From Nocardia sp. SYP-A9097 (GTDB lineage Bacteria > Actinomycetota > Actinomycetes > Mycobacteriales > Mycobacteriaceae), in the NCBI RefSeq assembly GCF_009649815.1, contig NZ_WJIC01000022.1:1-64000 (forward strand): DNA of 64,000 bases, in the 5' to 3' direction. Under the pieces are notes generated by a model. It saw nothing but the letters and a program-made list of their open reading frames with translations, was not told where the DNA came from and made no database searches. A program made the position numbers and the translations under genes. Shown one piece after another: positions 24,817-33,395 of this stretch (positions are counted from its first letter, which is position 1; every line of letters starts with the position of its first letter).

Positions 24817-26006
24817 GCGGCGTGGTGATCGCCGGCGGCTCGGTCGCGGGCGTGTACACCGCGCGCGCACTGCGCCGCCACGGTTATGCCGGGCGCGTGC
24901 GGGTGGTCGAGGCCGAGGCCGAACTGCCGTATGACAAACCGCCGCTGTCGAAAACCTCACTCGCACAGGACCCCCGAGTGCCGCTGCTCACCGAATCCGA
25001 GGTGGCGGATCTCGGTATCGAACTACTTTTGGGGCGGCGAGTTACCGAATTGTCCACTGCCGCTTCGACAGTCACCCTCGACAACGCCGCCGAGCTTCAG
25101 TACGACGAGCTGGTGATCGCGACCGGAGCCGCCGCCCGGCCCGCACCGTGGTCTTGCCCAGGTGTGCATGTGCTGCGGTCCCTGGCCGATGCGCGCGGGC
25201 TGCGCGCCGACCTCGCGGCCGCACGCCACCTGCTGGTCATCGGGGCCGGATTCATCGGCGCAGAGGTCGCTTCGCTGGCCCGCAGCACCGGGATCGCGGT
25301 CACGCTGGTCGACGAAGCCGCCGTGCCGATGGCGCGGGTGGTGGGTGCCGCGCTGGGTGAACGCCTGGCCGAGCTGCATCGAATGAACAGCGTGGACACC
25401 AGGTTCGGGGTTCGCGTGAATAGCCTTGCGCGGCACGATAACCGGTTGCACGCCGAGTTGTCGGACGGATCCGTGGTCGAGGCCGACACTGCCGTCGTCG
25501 GTATCGGGGCTCGCCTCGATCTCGACTGGCTGGAGTTCGCGGGACTGCCCGTCGGAAACGGCGTCGAATGCGACGAGTACGGCCGCGCAAAGGGTTTCGA
25601 CAAGATTCACGCGGTCGGCGATATCGCGGGCTGGTACCAGCCGCGGCTGGGCCGGGCGGCGCGCATCGAACACTGGACGAACGCGGTGGAACAGGCCGAC
25701 CACGTCGCGCAGAATATCGCCCGCCCTGACAACCGTGTCCCGTACGACCCGGTGCCCTATGTGTGGAGCGACCAGTACGACTGGCGGATCCAGCTCATCG
25801 GCACCCGCGACCTCGACCACTCCCCGCACATTATCGAGCAGGCCGATCCGTTCCGCTTGGCTGCCGTCTGGCGCGACGACCTCGACCGCGTCACGGGTGG
25901 GATGACGGTGAATTGGCCGCAGGCCTCGGTTCGGTTGCGGCAGGGGATTTCCCGGGGCGTCCCGGCCTCCGAGGTCGGCGCGCAACTGATCGGAGCGTCG
26001 AAGTGA
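24813..26006 (+). CDS. phtAd: Ferredoxin reductase (FAD, NAD(P)H-dependent)
   Basis: A 397-aa two-dinucleotide-domain reductase of the BphA4/putidaredoxin-reductase class. The N-terminal FAD motif is AGGSVAGVYTARAL, the NAD motif GAGFIGAEVASLA is near residues 144-156, and the FAD-closing segment IHAVGDIAGWYQPRLG is near 264-279. The C-terminal reductase domain contains VWSDQYDWRIQLIG. It reduces the 3Fe-4S ferredoxin whose gene it overlaps (GTGA) and completes the electron chain of the dioxygenase. Confidence 0.9.
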   Translation: MSGVVIAGGSVAGVYTARALRRHGYAGRVRVVEAEAELPYDKPPLSKTSLAQDPRVPLLTESEVADLGIELLLGRRVTELSTAASTVTLDNAAELQYDELVIATGAAARPAPWSCPGVHVLRSLADARGLRADLAAARHLLVIGAGFIGAEVASLARSTGIAVTLVDEAAVPMARVVGAALGERLAELHRMNSVDTRFGVRVNSLARHDNRLHAELSDGSVVEADTAVVGIGARLDLDWLEFAGLPVGNGVECDEYGRAKGFDKIHAVGDIAGWYQPRLGRAARIEHWTNAVEQADHVAQNIARPDNRVPYDPVPYVWSDQYDWRIQLIGTRDLDHSPHIIEQADPFRLAAVWRDDLDRVTGGMTVNWPQASVRLRQGISRGVPASEVGAQLIGASK

Positions 26007-26755
26007 ACAAGGACGAATTGGATCGCCGCCGCGAAGAGGTGGCCCTGGGTTGCCGCGTGCTGGCGGCCCGCGAATTGGCTCCTGGCATTCTGGGCCACAT
26101 CAGTCTCAGGGTCGACGAATCACATCTGCTGATCCGCTGTCGCGGACCGCACGAGCGGGGGTTGGCGTACACCACCGCGCGGGATATCCGCCTGGTCGAT
26201 CTGTCCGGCCTTCCCGGCGCGGCGGGCGAGTTGGACGATTACTCCGTCCCGTACGAATTGCCTTTGCACACCAGGGTTTTGGTGCGACGGCCCGAAGTGA
26301 CGTGTGTCGTGCACGCCCACCCGCGCGATGTCGTCGCCGCCGACCTGGCGGGTCTGCCGATCCTGCCGATCGTGGGCGCGTACGACATTCCCGGGGCCGC
26401 GCTCGCCCACGGTGGTGTTCCGGTCTTCCCGCGGGCCGCACTGATCTGCACCCCCGCCCTGGGTGACGCCGTGGCCGATTCGCTCGGCGACCGCCCCCTG
26501 GTCATCATGCGCGGGCACGGCCTCACTTCCACGGGAAGTGGTGTGGCGGAGGCGGTTCTGCGCGCGATCTCGGTCGATGCCATTGCCTCGATCTCGCTCT
26601 CGGTGGCCTCGGCGGGCGGCACGGTGCGGTCGATCAGCGCCGAGGATCTCGCCGAACTCCCAGATCTGGGCGCCGGACTCAATCTGGCCGTCGCCTGGCG
26701 TCATGAACTCGCTCGCCTCGGCGATTCGAACCAGCCCAAGCAGGAGTCGAAATGA
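26003..26755 (+). CDS. phtC: Class II aldolase/adducin-fold decarboxylase (dihydroxyphthalate decarboxylase type)
   Basis: 250 aa. The zinc-binding histidines occur in VVHAHPRD (about residues 103-110) and the later MRGHG (about 170-174), typical of class II aldolase-fold enzymes. In phthalate 3,4-dioxygenase clusters the enzyme at this place (PhtC) is 3,4-dihydroxyphthalate-2-decarboxylase, yielding protocatechuate. The downstream protocatechuate dioxygenase remnant agrees with that product. The GTG start overlaps the reductase stop, and its stop overlaps the next SDR. A retro-aldol role cannot be excluded from sequence alone. Confidence 0.78.
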   Translation: MNKDELDRRREEVALGCRVLAARELAPGILGHISLRVDESHLLIRCRGPHERGLAYTTARDIRLVDLSGLPGAAGELDDYSVPYELPLHTRVLVRRPEVTCVVHAHPRDVVAADLAGLPILPIVGAYDIPGAALAHGGVPVFPRAALICTPALGDAVADSLGDRPLVIMRGHGLTSTGSGVAEAVLRAISVDAIASISLSVASAGGTVRSISAEDLAELPDLGAGLNLAVAWRHELARLGDSNQPKQESK

Positions 26756-27516
26756 CCTCAGTCCTAGACCGTTTCGCCCTGACGGGCCGGGTCGCGATCG
26801 TTACCGGCGCATCGTCGGGGCTCGGAGTCGCGTTCGCGCGCGGGCTGGCGGAGGCGGGCGCGGATGTGGTGCTCGCCGCCCGCCGCGTCGACCGGTTGGA
26901 CGAGACCCGCAGACTGGTGGAGGAGACCGGGCGCTCGGCGCTGGTGGTGGCCACAGATGTTGCGCGACAGGGTGATTGCCAAGCGCTGGTCGATGCGGCG
27001 ATGGCGCGGTTCGGCCGGGTGGATCTGCTGGTCAACAATGCCGGTATCGGTACCGCGGTGCCCGCCCTGCAGGAGACCGTCGAGCAGTTCGAGCAGGTTA
27101 TCGACGTGAACCTGTATGGCTGCTACTGGATGGCGCAGGCGTGTGCGGCGGTGATGCGGCCGGGCAGCAGCATTGTCAATATCTCCAGCATCCTCGGGCT
27201 GACCACCGCCGGGCTACCGCAGGCCGCGTATGCGGCGAGCAAGGCCGGTCTGCTCGGTTTGACCCGAGACCTGGCCCAGCAGTGGAGCGGTCGACTCGGG
27301 ATCCGGGTGAATGCCCTCGCCCCCGGCTTCTTCGATTCGGAGATGACGGCCCAGTACAAGCCGGGCTACCTCGACCGGCAACTGTCGCGGATCCCCGAGG
27401 GCCGGTTGGGTGATCCCGCCGAACTCACTGCGGCACTGGTGTTTCTGGCCAGTCCGGCCGCCGGTTATGTGACCGGCCAAACCCTCGCGGTCGACGGTGG
27501 CCTGACCATCGCCTGA
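26752..27516 (+). CDS. Short-chain dehydrogenase/reductase, second in the aromatic operon
   Basis: A 254-aa classical SDR with TGASSGLG (about residues 19-26), NNAGIG (about 96-101), a catalytic serine in NISSILG and YAASK near 163-167, ending in the usual VTGQTLAVDGGLTIA. It resembles 3-oxoacyl-ACP-reductase or gluconate-dehydrogenase-like SDRs. It is coupled to the decarboxylase gene by ATGA, so it belongs to the operon, but the canonical pathway does not need a second dehydrogenase. It may process a side substrate or an alkyl side chain. Confidence 0.78.
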   Translation: MTSVLDRFALTGRVAIVTGASSGLGVAFARGLAEAGADVVLAARRVDRLDETRRLVEETGRSALVVATDVARQGDCQALVDAAMARFGRVDLLVNNAGIGTAVPALQETVEQFEQVIDVNLYGCYWMAQACAAVMRPGSSIVNISSILGLTTAGLPQAAYAASKAGLLGLTRDLAQQWSGRLGIRVNALAPGFFDSEMTAQYKPGYLDRQLSRIPEGRLGDPAELTAALVFLASPAAGYVTGQTLAVDGGLTIA

Positions 27517-27554
27517 TCCGCGAACCGCTGTACAAGTTCGAACAAGGAGTGATT

Positions 27555-28385
27555 GTGGCAAGGATTGTGTCCTTGGCAGAGGCGGTTTCCGAGCTCGTCG
27601 ACGACGGGGACACCATCGCGCTGGAGGGTTTCACCCATTTGATTCCGGTGGCCGCCGGGCAGGAGATCATTCGGCAGCGCCGACGCGACCTGACCTTGGT
27701 GCGAATGACCCCGGACATCGTGTACGACCAGATGATCGGCGCGGGTTGCGCACGGAAACTGGTCTTCTCGTGGGGCGGGAATCCCGGTGTGGGCTCACTG
27801 CATCGGTTTCGGGACGCGGTGGTGAACTCGTAGCCGGCCGCGCTGGAGATCGAGGAGCACAGCCACGCGGGTATGGCGAACCGCTATGTCGCGGGTGCGT
27901 CCGGTCTGCCGTTCGCGGTGCTGCGCGGCTATGTCGGCACGGATCTGCCCCGGGTGACCCCGACCATCAAGCAGATCACCTGTCCTTTCACCGGTGAGGA
28001 ATTGGCCGCGGTTCCGGCGCTCAATCCGGATGTGACCATCATTCATGCCCAGCGGGCCGACCGGCACGGCAATGTCCAGCTGTGGGGTCTGCTCGGGGTG
28101 CAGAAGGAAGCGGTCCTGGCCGCCGATACGAGCTTGGTGACGGTGGAGGAAATCGTCGACGAGCTGACCCCGGTGCCCGGCGCGATCGTGTTGCCCGCCT
28201 GGGCGGTGACCTTGGTCGCGGAGGTGCCCGGCGGCGCACACCCTTCGTATGCGCAGGGCTATTCCGAACGCGACAACGACTACTACAGCGCCTGGGATGC
28301 GATCGGTAGCGACCGCGAAACCTTCCAGCGCTGGCTGGGCGATCACATCTTCGCCGGCACCCCCACGATCGGAGACCAATCATGA
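27555..28385 (+). pseudogene. CoA-transferase subunit A, interrupted by an in-frame TAG
   Basis: The reading frame encodes a subunit of the glutaconate/IpdA/CatI CoA-transferase family. Residues 1-92 run to a TAG at 27831-27833, after which the same frame continues without a break (PAALEIEEHSHAGMANRY onward) to 28385 for a full length of about 276 codons. By memory of related sequences the codon should be tryptophan (TGG), so a single G-to-A change explains it. With CatI/CatJ-type function it would activate 3-oxoadipate with CoA; an IpdA-like steroid-ring role is the alternative. GTG at 27555 follows AAGGAG by 5 bases. Internal ATG at 27873 could give only a truncated subunit. Sequencing error is possible. 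Confidence 0.8.
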
Positions 28386-29128
28386 GCTACACCTCCGACG
28401 AGATGATGACGGTCGCGGCCGCCCGCGCGCTGAGTGCCGGGAAGCGCTGCTTCGTCGGCATCGGATTACCTTCCACCGCAGCGAATCTGGCGCGCCGCAC
28501 AATCGACGAGAACATCGTGCTGGTCTACGAGTCCGGGACGCTGGGGTCCAAGCCGGATCGGCTGCCCGCGTCGATCGGCGACGGAATCCTCGCCGAGACA
28601 GCGGATGCGGTGATCAGCGTGCCCGAGGTCTTCAATTACTGGCTGCAACCCGGCCGGATCGATATCGGTTTTCTCGGTGCGGCGCAGATCGACAAGTACG
28701 CAAATATCAATACGACCGTGATCGGCGACGACTACCACCATCCGGCGGTGCGCCTGCCCGGAGCCGGTGGTGCGCCGGAGATCGCGGCGTCCTGCGGTGA
28801 GGTTTTCGTGATCGTGCGCCAGTCGCGGCGTTCGTTTGTCGAGCAGGTCGATTTCATCACCTCGTTCGGGCATGGCAGGGGGCGGGCCGAGCGCACCAAA
28901 CTCGGGGTGCGCGGCCGGGGGCCGACGCTGGTGATCACCGATCTCGGTGTCCTGCAACCGGATCCATCGGGTGAGCTGGTGCTCACCGCCGTTCATCCGG
29001 GTATCGAGGTCGAGCAGGTGCGTGCGGCGACGGGCTGGGATTTGCAGGTCGCGGTCGATCTGCGAACCAGTCTCGCCCCGACCGATACGGAATTGGCGGC
29101 GCTGCGGGCGCTGAAGGCGGCCTCATGA
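28382..29128 (+). CDS. CoA-transferase subunit B (glutaconate/IpdB/CatJ family)
   Basis: 248 aa, intact. It begins SDEMMTVAAARALSAGKRCFVGIGLPSTAANLA; the following segment LVYESGTLGSKPD carries the glutamate expected as the CoA-accepting residue in this family. The GATase-like SERQ loop of other CoA-transferases is absent, as expected. It overlaps the stop of subunit A (ATGA) and its own stop overlaps the pcaH remnant (ATGA). With subunit A broken, the heteromer would not form unless the TAG is suppressed or is a sequencing error. Confidence 0.82.
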   Translation: MSYTSDEMMTVAAARALSAGKRCFVGIGLPSTAANLARRTIDENIVLVYESGTLGSKPDRLPASIGDGILAETADAVISVPEVFNYWLQPGRIDIGFLGAAQIDKYANINTTVIGDDYHHPAVRLPGAGGAPEIAASCGEVFVIVRQSRRSFVEQVDFITSFGHGRGRAERTKLGVRGRGPTLVITDLGVLQPDPSGELVLTAVHPGIEVEQVRAATGWDLQVAVDLRTSLAPTDTELAALRALKAAS

Positions 29129-29360
29129 CAACGCACGGTTTCCGGCGTGATCCGCCGGGCACACATCCGCCGCTGGACGCTCCCGAGTACAAGTCCACGG
29201 CGCTGCGCCATCATTCACCACCGTCAAGCGGGGTGCGTATCCGTGGCGCAATCACCACAATGCGTGGCGGCCCGCGCACATTCACTTCTCGCTGTTCGGA
29301 TTGTCGTTCACCCAGCGGCTGGTGACGCAGATGTATTTCCCGGACGATGCCAATTCGGTA
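29125..29360 (+). pseudogene. pcaH: Internally deleted remnant of protocatechuate 3,4-dioxygenase beta subunit
   Basis: The ATG at 29125, overlapping the CoA-transferase stop, opens a frame whose first 30 codons match the PcaH N-terminus (HPPLDAPEYKSTALRHH). From about 29220 the match resumes in another frame with the PcaH iron-site region (GAYPWRNHHNAWRPAHIHFS, then TQRLVTQMYFPDD), which holds the tyrosine and two histidine ligands. About 100 codons between are missing with a frame change, and similarity stops near 29355. No pcaG or other pca gene follows. The encoded enzyme would have cleaved protocatechuate; it cannot be functional. Confidence 0.85.
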
Positions 29361-29392
29361 GTGGCGGAGGGGTATTCGCCGATCGGGAATGG

Positions 29393-30694
29393 TCAGCGCC
29401 CCGGTACGGCGACCGGGTTGAGGCAGCTCGAGGGCAGGTCCTGGATGGAGCACAGGGCCGGGGCGCGGGTGGGCAGGTACCCCGTGGGGACGCCACCCGC
29501 GCCGGTGATGTCGCGGTAGGTGTCCACCGCGGCGGTGGGGTGGCGGGCGAGTCCGGGGTCGGTGGTGACGTCCACGGTGTAGAGGCCGAAACGTGGTGCG
29601 TAGCTGCCCCATTCGTAGTTGTCGGTGATGCTCCAGTAGTTGTAGCCGATGACGTTCATCCCGTCCGCCTTGGCGCGTTGCAGCCAGTAGACGGTGTCGC
29701 GCAGATTGTCCGGGCGGGTCATACCGTCGGTGGTGGGTGAGCCATTGTCGGTGGGCATACCGTTCTCGACAATGTAGAGCGGCCGGCCCGGGAATTTCTG
29801 TGCGTACCTGCGGAGCACGTAATAGATGCCCTCGGGCTCCAGAATGAGGCTCGACGGTTGATTGGTCAGTAGCGCAGCCAGATTCGGTGGCTTGGACAGG
29901 GATCCGCCGTAGTAGTAATCGATTCCTACGTAGTCGAGTTTATCGGCGATTCGATCGACGAAGGACGCATCGGATTGGGCCGCGCCGATTGCCGAGTAGC
30001 CGATATTGCTGGTGACCATCGCATTGGGCTGCCGGGCATGAATGTGGTCGAAGATGACTCGGTGTGCGGTGACCATCCGATCGAGCATGGCCGGCCCGTC
30101 GAGTGCGCCGATATCGCCGATCCGTTGTTCCTGTGCCACATAGGCGAGCGGTTCATTGAAGGTGACCCACAGCGGATCGGACCCCGTGTAGCGGTCCACC
30201 ACGGCGCGCGCGTTCGTGAGCCAATCTTCGACCATGCCCGGATTGCGCCAGCCACCGCGATCGACCGCCCAGCCCGGGAATACCCAGTGATCGAGGGTGA
30301 TCATCGGGCGCATTCCGGCCGCGCGTATCCGCGCAATCAGGTTGTCGTAGAATGAGAAATCCCATTCACCCGGATTCGGCTGTACCCGTGCCCATTCCAC
30401 GCTGATCCGGTAGACGCCGACACCGAGGTCGGCCGCGTTCTGGATATCCTCACCGTAGCGATGCAGAAAGTCGACCGAATTGCGGTAATCCTCGGCTCGG
30501 CCGGAGGCGGCGTAGCGGCTCCAATTGCTGTCCGGCGCAGCGCCTTCGCTCTGAAAACCGGAGCTGGACACACCCCACAGAAAATTTCCGCCCACCGCGG
30601 GTAACCCCGGATCGGCAGTGGCCCGCGGCGTGATGACCGCGCACAAGGCGGCCAGAACAATGCCGGCCAGCGCGAATGGTGCACGTTGTCCCAT
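29393..30694 (-). CDS. Secreted glycoside hydrolase family 1 (beta-glucosidase-like)
   Basis: A 433-aa protein with a Sec signal peptide (about residues 1-27, APFALAGIVLAALCAVIT). The GH1 acid/base glutamate lies in the WVTFNEP motif (near residue 182) and the nucleophile in YIVENGMP (near 305), with an N-terminal FLWGVSSSGFQSEG block. It hydrolyses beta-glycosides outside the cell; sugar specificity is not visible. The C-terminal about 40 residues (TGYLPTRAPALCSIQDL...) form a short tail with two cysteines. Its 3' end lies beside the truncated pcaH remnant, so this junction may mark a rearrangement. Confidence 0.88.
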   Translation of the reverse strand: MGQRAPFALAGIVLAALCAVITPRATADPGLPAVGGNFLWGVSSSGFQSEGAAPDSNWSRYAASGRAEDYRNSVDFLHRYGEDIQNAADLGVGVYRISVEWARVQPNPGEWDFSFYDNLIARIRAAGMRPMITLDHWVFPGWAVDRGGWRNPGMVEDWLTNARAVVDRYTGSDPLWVTFNEPLAYVAQEQRIGDIGALDGPAMLDRMVTAHRVIFDHIHARQPNAMVTSNIGYSAIGAAQSDASFVDRIADKLDYVGIDYYYGGSLSKPPNLAALLTNQPSSLILEPEGIYYVLRRYAQKFPGRPLYIVENGMPTDNGSPTTDGMTRPDNLRDTVYWLQRAKADGMNVIGYNYWSITDNYEWGSYAPRFGLYTVDVTTDPGLARHPTAAVDTYRDITGAGGVPTGYLPTRAPALCSIQDLPSSCLNPVAVPGR

Positions 30695-30825
30695 TGCATC
30701 GAGATTACCTACAGGAGAGCCGATTTCGGGGCGTACCGATCAGATCGATCGAATACTGCCCCGAAGTGCAGCCTGCCCGAACGTCTTCCAGGTGCGCAAA
30801 CGCGCTTCCCGACCGTTCGCGAAAG

Positions 30826-31980
30826 CTATTCGCAGATCGCCGTGTCGAAGGCGTGTTGCACGGCTGCGGTGGCCGCCGGGTCCACGGCGCGGAGGTTTGC
30901 CAGCACGGTTACCGCGCGGCCGTCGGAGGTGATGCCGTCGTGGGTGCGGAAGCCGGGGATGGAACCGCCGTGGCCCCAGACCTCTTTGCCGCAGGGGACG
31001 GTCAGGCGGGCCAGACCCAGGGCGTAGTCCATCCCGGCGGGACGGTTGGTCAGCGGTTTGGGGTTGCGTTGCATTTCGGCCAATTGGGCCGGTTGGAGGA
31101 GCTTTTCGAAAAGCAGGGCGGTGAAGAAGCGGTTCAGGTCGGTGCCGGTGGAGACCAGGGCACCGGCAGCGCCTGCCCAGGAGGTATCGAGTTGGGTGAC
31201 GTCGACGGGTTTGCCCTCGACGATTTCGTAGCCGGCGGAGTGCGGGTTTCGGAGGTCGATTTCGCCTGCCGCGGGGAGGTAGGTGGATTGCAGGCCAAGG
31301 GGTTCGATAACCCGGCGGGTGACTTCCTCGGCGAAGAGGTGGCCGGTCAGTCGTTCCACCAGCATTCCGACAATGAGGTAGTTGGTATTGCTGTATTCGG
31401 CCTTCTCCCCCGGTGGAAAATGTGCGGGGCCACTGGCGAGTGCGGCACGGATCAGCTCGGCGGAGTCGAAATGTTGAGTGCGCAGGGTGTCGTAATCGCC
31501 GTCGAGTTGCGGTAATTCGAGGTATTCGGGTAGACCGCTGGTGTGCTGCATGAGATTTCGCACGGTAATGTGATTTCCGTCGATACCGTTGCCTTGAACT
31601 ACGCCCGGCAGGTATCGCTCGATCGGTGCGTCGAGTTCCACTTTTCCTTCGGCCACCAATTGCATCATCACTGTGGCGACGAAGGCCTTGGTATTGCTGC
31701 CGACTCGAACCTTGGCATTATCGGGGAATGCGGCTTCGGTCGCGATATCGGCCACTCCGGCTGAGGCGGTCCAGGTTTGCCCGTGTTCGGTGACGACCAC
31801 CTGCACCCCGGGTGTGCCGGCCGCGACCGCCGCGTCCAGCGCACGCCGCACCTCGGTGCGGGCACTGTCGGAGAGTGGTTGCGGCGCAGCCGAATCCGCT
31901 CCGGAGCCGCATGCGGTGAGTGCGCACGCCAGCGCCACGCCGCTCACTACGATTCGCCGGACCCTCAGCATCGAAGTCAT
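30826..31980 (-). CDS. Beta-lactamase-fold serine hydrolase lipoprotein
   Basis: 384 aa from the ATG at 31980. A lipobox ALTAC near residue 23 marks a lipoprotein. The catalytic motifs of the class C beta-lactamase/DD-peptidase fold are present: SNTK (SxxK, about residues 96-99), YSN (YxN, about 190-192) and HGGSIPG near the C-terminus (HxG replacing KTG). Members act as D-aminopeptidases, DD-carboxypeptidases or esterases; real beta-lactamase activity is not implied. A start 12 codons upstream is possible, but this ATG puts the signal peptide at the N-terminus. Confidence 0.85.
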   Translation of the reverse strand: MTSMLRVRRIVVSGVALACALTACGSGADSAAPQPLSDSARTEVRRALDAAVAAGTPGVQVVVTEHGQTWTASAGVADIATEAAFPDNAKVRVGSNTKAFVATVMMQLVAEGKVELDAPIERYLPGVVQGNGIDGNHITVRNLMQHTSGLPEYLELPQLDGDYDTLRTQHFDSAELIRAALASGPAHFPPGEKAEYSNTNYLIVGMLVERLTGHLFAEEVTRRVIEPLGLQSTYLPAAGEIDLRNPHSAGYEIVEGKPVDVTQLDTSWAGAAGALVSTGTDLNRFFTALLFEKLLQPAQLAEMQRNPKPLTNRPAGMDYALGLARLTVPCGKEVWGHGGSIPGFRTHDGITSDGRAVTVLANLRAVDPAATAAVQHAFDTAICE

Positions 31981-32051
31981 ACCTGCAGGCTCACACGAAC
32001 CGGCGGCGGCGCGCATCGCTCGCAGGTCCCACAGGAACCCCGAGAATTCCC

Positions 32052-33395
32052 TTACTTGTCGAGGGTGCGGCGCGCGTCGAGCCGGGCGCGGTCGGCGGCG
32101 GCGCGCCCGGCATCCCAGCCTTCGGCGCTGCGAATGGTGATGCCGCGGCTGCGGGATTGCGGGAAGAGGGTTTCGAAGGCGTTGTCCACCGCGAGTTGAT
32201 GGGAGGCCAGCACTGGCAGGAGGCGTTCCGGGGCAGCGGATTGCGCGATGGTTGCCGCGGTGGCGGCGGCGAGGCGTTCACCGATGCGGGTGGCGTAGGC
32301 CACCAGAAACGCTTTTCGGAAGGTGCGGGCGTCGGTGCGGGTCTCGTTATTGTCGATGCCGATCATTGCCCGGGTGGCTTGGACGAGCAGCGAGGTGGAC
32401 AGCACTTCCACCGCGTCGAGGTCGGCGTCATCGCCGACGATCGTGACAAATCCCCAGTCCGACATGAAGATCGCGCGGCTGCGATTGGCATTGGCGACCG
32501 CGTCGATCAGCAGCGCTTTGGCATCGGTATACGGCGTATCGAGCCAAATTCGGCGGGCACCCGGCAGATCGACGGCGGAGGTATCGGCATCGACCAACAC
32601 CCGATCAACCGCATATTTGGTCATCAACTCCTGTGCCTTGGCCGAAAGTGCCTCCGCCTCTTCGGGAAAGGACGTCGATTCGGCCTTGGCGAGCAACCCT
32701 CGCACACGACCGAGCACCTTCTCGTCGACATGATGCGGCACATCGGATTGCGGTCTCGCGGTGCCCGGCAACGGCCTGATCAATTCCATTTTCGGCAGCA
32801 GAAGGAGCAGCGCCAGTGCTTCGACAACGGCGGTCATCGCCTCCTCGGCGGTCAACATATGCTTCGCCGCCCACTGCGAAATATGCGTCGCCGACTCCGA
32901 CCACCACACGTCCGCCCCCAATTCCCCGAACTGCGCATGCCAGGTCTCGTGAACGGTGCCGGCCGCGAATGGCCGCACATAGCCGGCGATCACATCGATC
33001 AGAAATCCGGAGACGAACGCATCAGTCCGCCGCTGCGCCGCCTGAGCGATATCCGCAGGCAGCCAGCCATACTCAAATGCCCTACCAATAATGCGCTGAC
33101 CAGCCAATTGCGTGCCATACCCCACTTCGCCGGTCAGCGCTCCAGCACCAGCAAACAGCACACCGAACCGTTTGGCGATCCCCGAATCACCCCGCGCTGT
33201 CTTACCCCCCACCCCGCCCTGCGCCGATTGCATGGCAGCGGCCATAATCGCATTCCCGATCTCCCCCGCACTGGGTTCCCGATCCACCGGAACCCCCTGC
33301 GCCACCCACAAATCAGCGTCACTCTGCGACACCCGCTTGGCCGCACGATGTTTACGATTCGCCTTACCCACGACTACCGCGCATCCCATCACCAT
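32052..33395 (-). CDS. DUF2786-containing protein
   Basis: 447 aa. A DUF2786 motif at about residues 225-265 (KVLGRVRGLLAKAESTSFPEEAEALSAKAQELMTKY) is clear. The first 200 residues are helical, with an alanine-rich hydrophobic stretch around EAMTAVVEALALLLLLPKM. The third part is rich in charged helices ending RAAADRARLDARRTLDK. The domain is frequent in actinobacteria and in some phages but has no assigned activity. No partner gene is evident. The basic N-terminus (GKANRKHRAAKR) may contact nucleic acid; this is speculation. Confidence 0.75.
   Translation of the reverse strand: MVMGCAVVVGKANRKHRAAKRVSQSDADLWVAQGVPVDREPSAGEIGNAIMAAAMQSAQGGVGGKTARGDSGIAKRFGVLFAGAGALTGEVGYGTQLAGQRIIGRAFEYGWLPADIAQAAQRRTDAFVSGFLIDVIAGYVRPFAAGTVHETWHAQFGELGADVWWSESATHISQWAAKHMLTAEEAMTAVVEALALLLLLPKMELIRPLPGTARPQSDVPHHVDEKVLGRVRGLLAKAESTSFPEEAEALSAKAQELMTKYAVDRVLVDADTSAVDLPGARRIWLDTPYTDAKALLIDAVANANRSRAIFMSDWGFVTIVGDDADLDAVEVLSTSLLVQATRAMIGIDNNETRTDARTFRKAFLVAYATRIGERLAAATAATIAQSAAPERLLPVLASHQLAVDNAFETLFPQSRSRGITIRSAEGWDAGRAAADRARLDARRTLDK

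Noticed and set aside
30826..31980. True beta-lactamase
   Set aside because: SxxK, YxN and HxG motifs are present, but the HGGSIPG form and length fit the broad serine-hydrolase/DD-peptidase group; resistance cannot be claimed.
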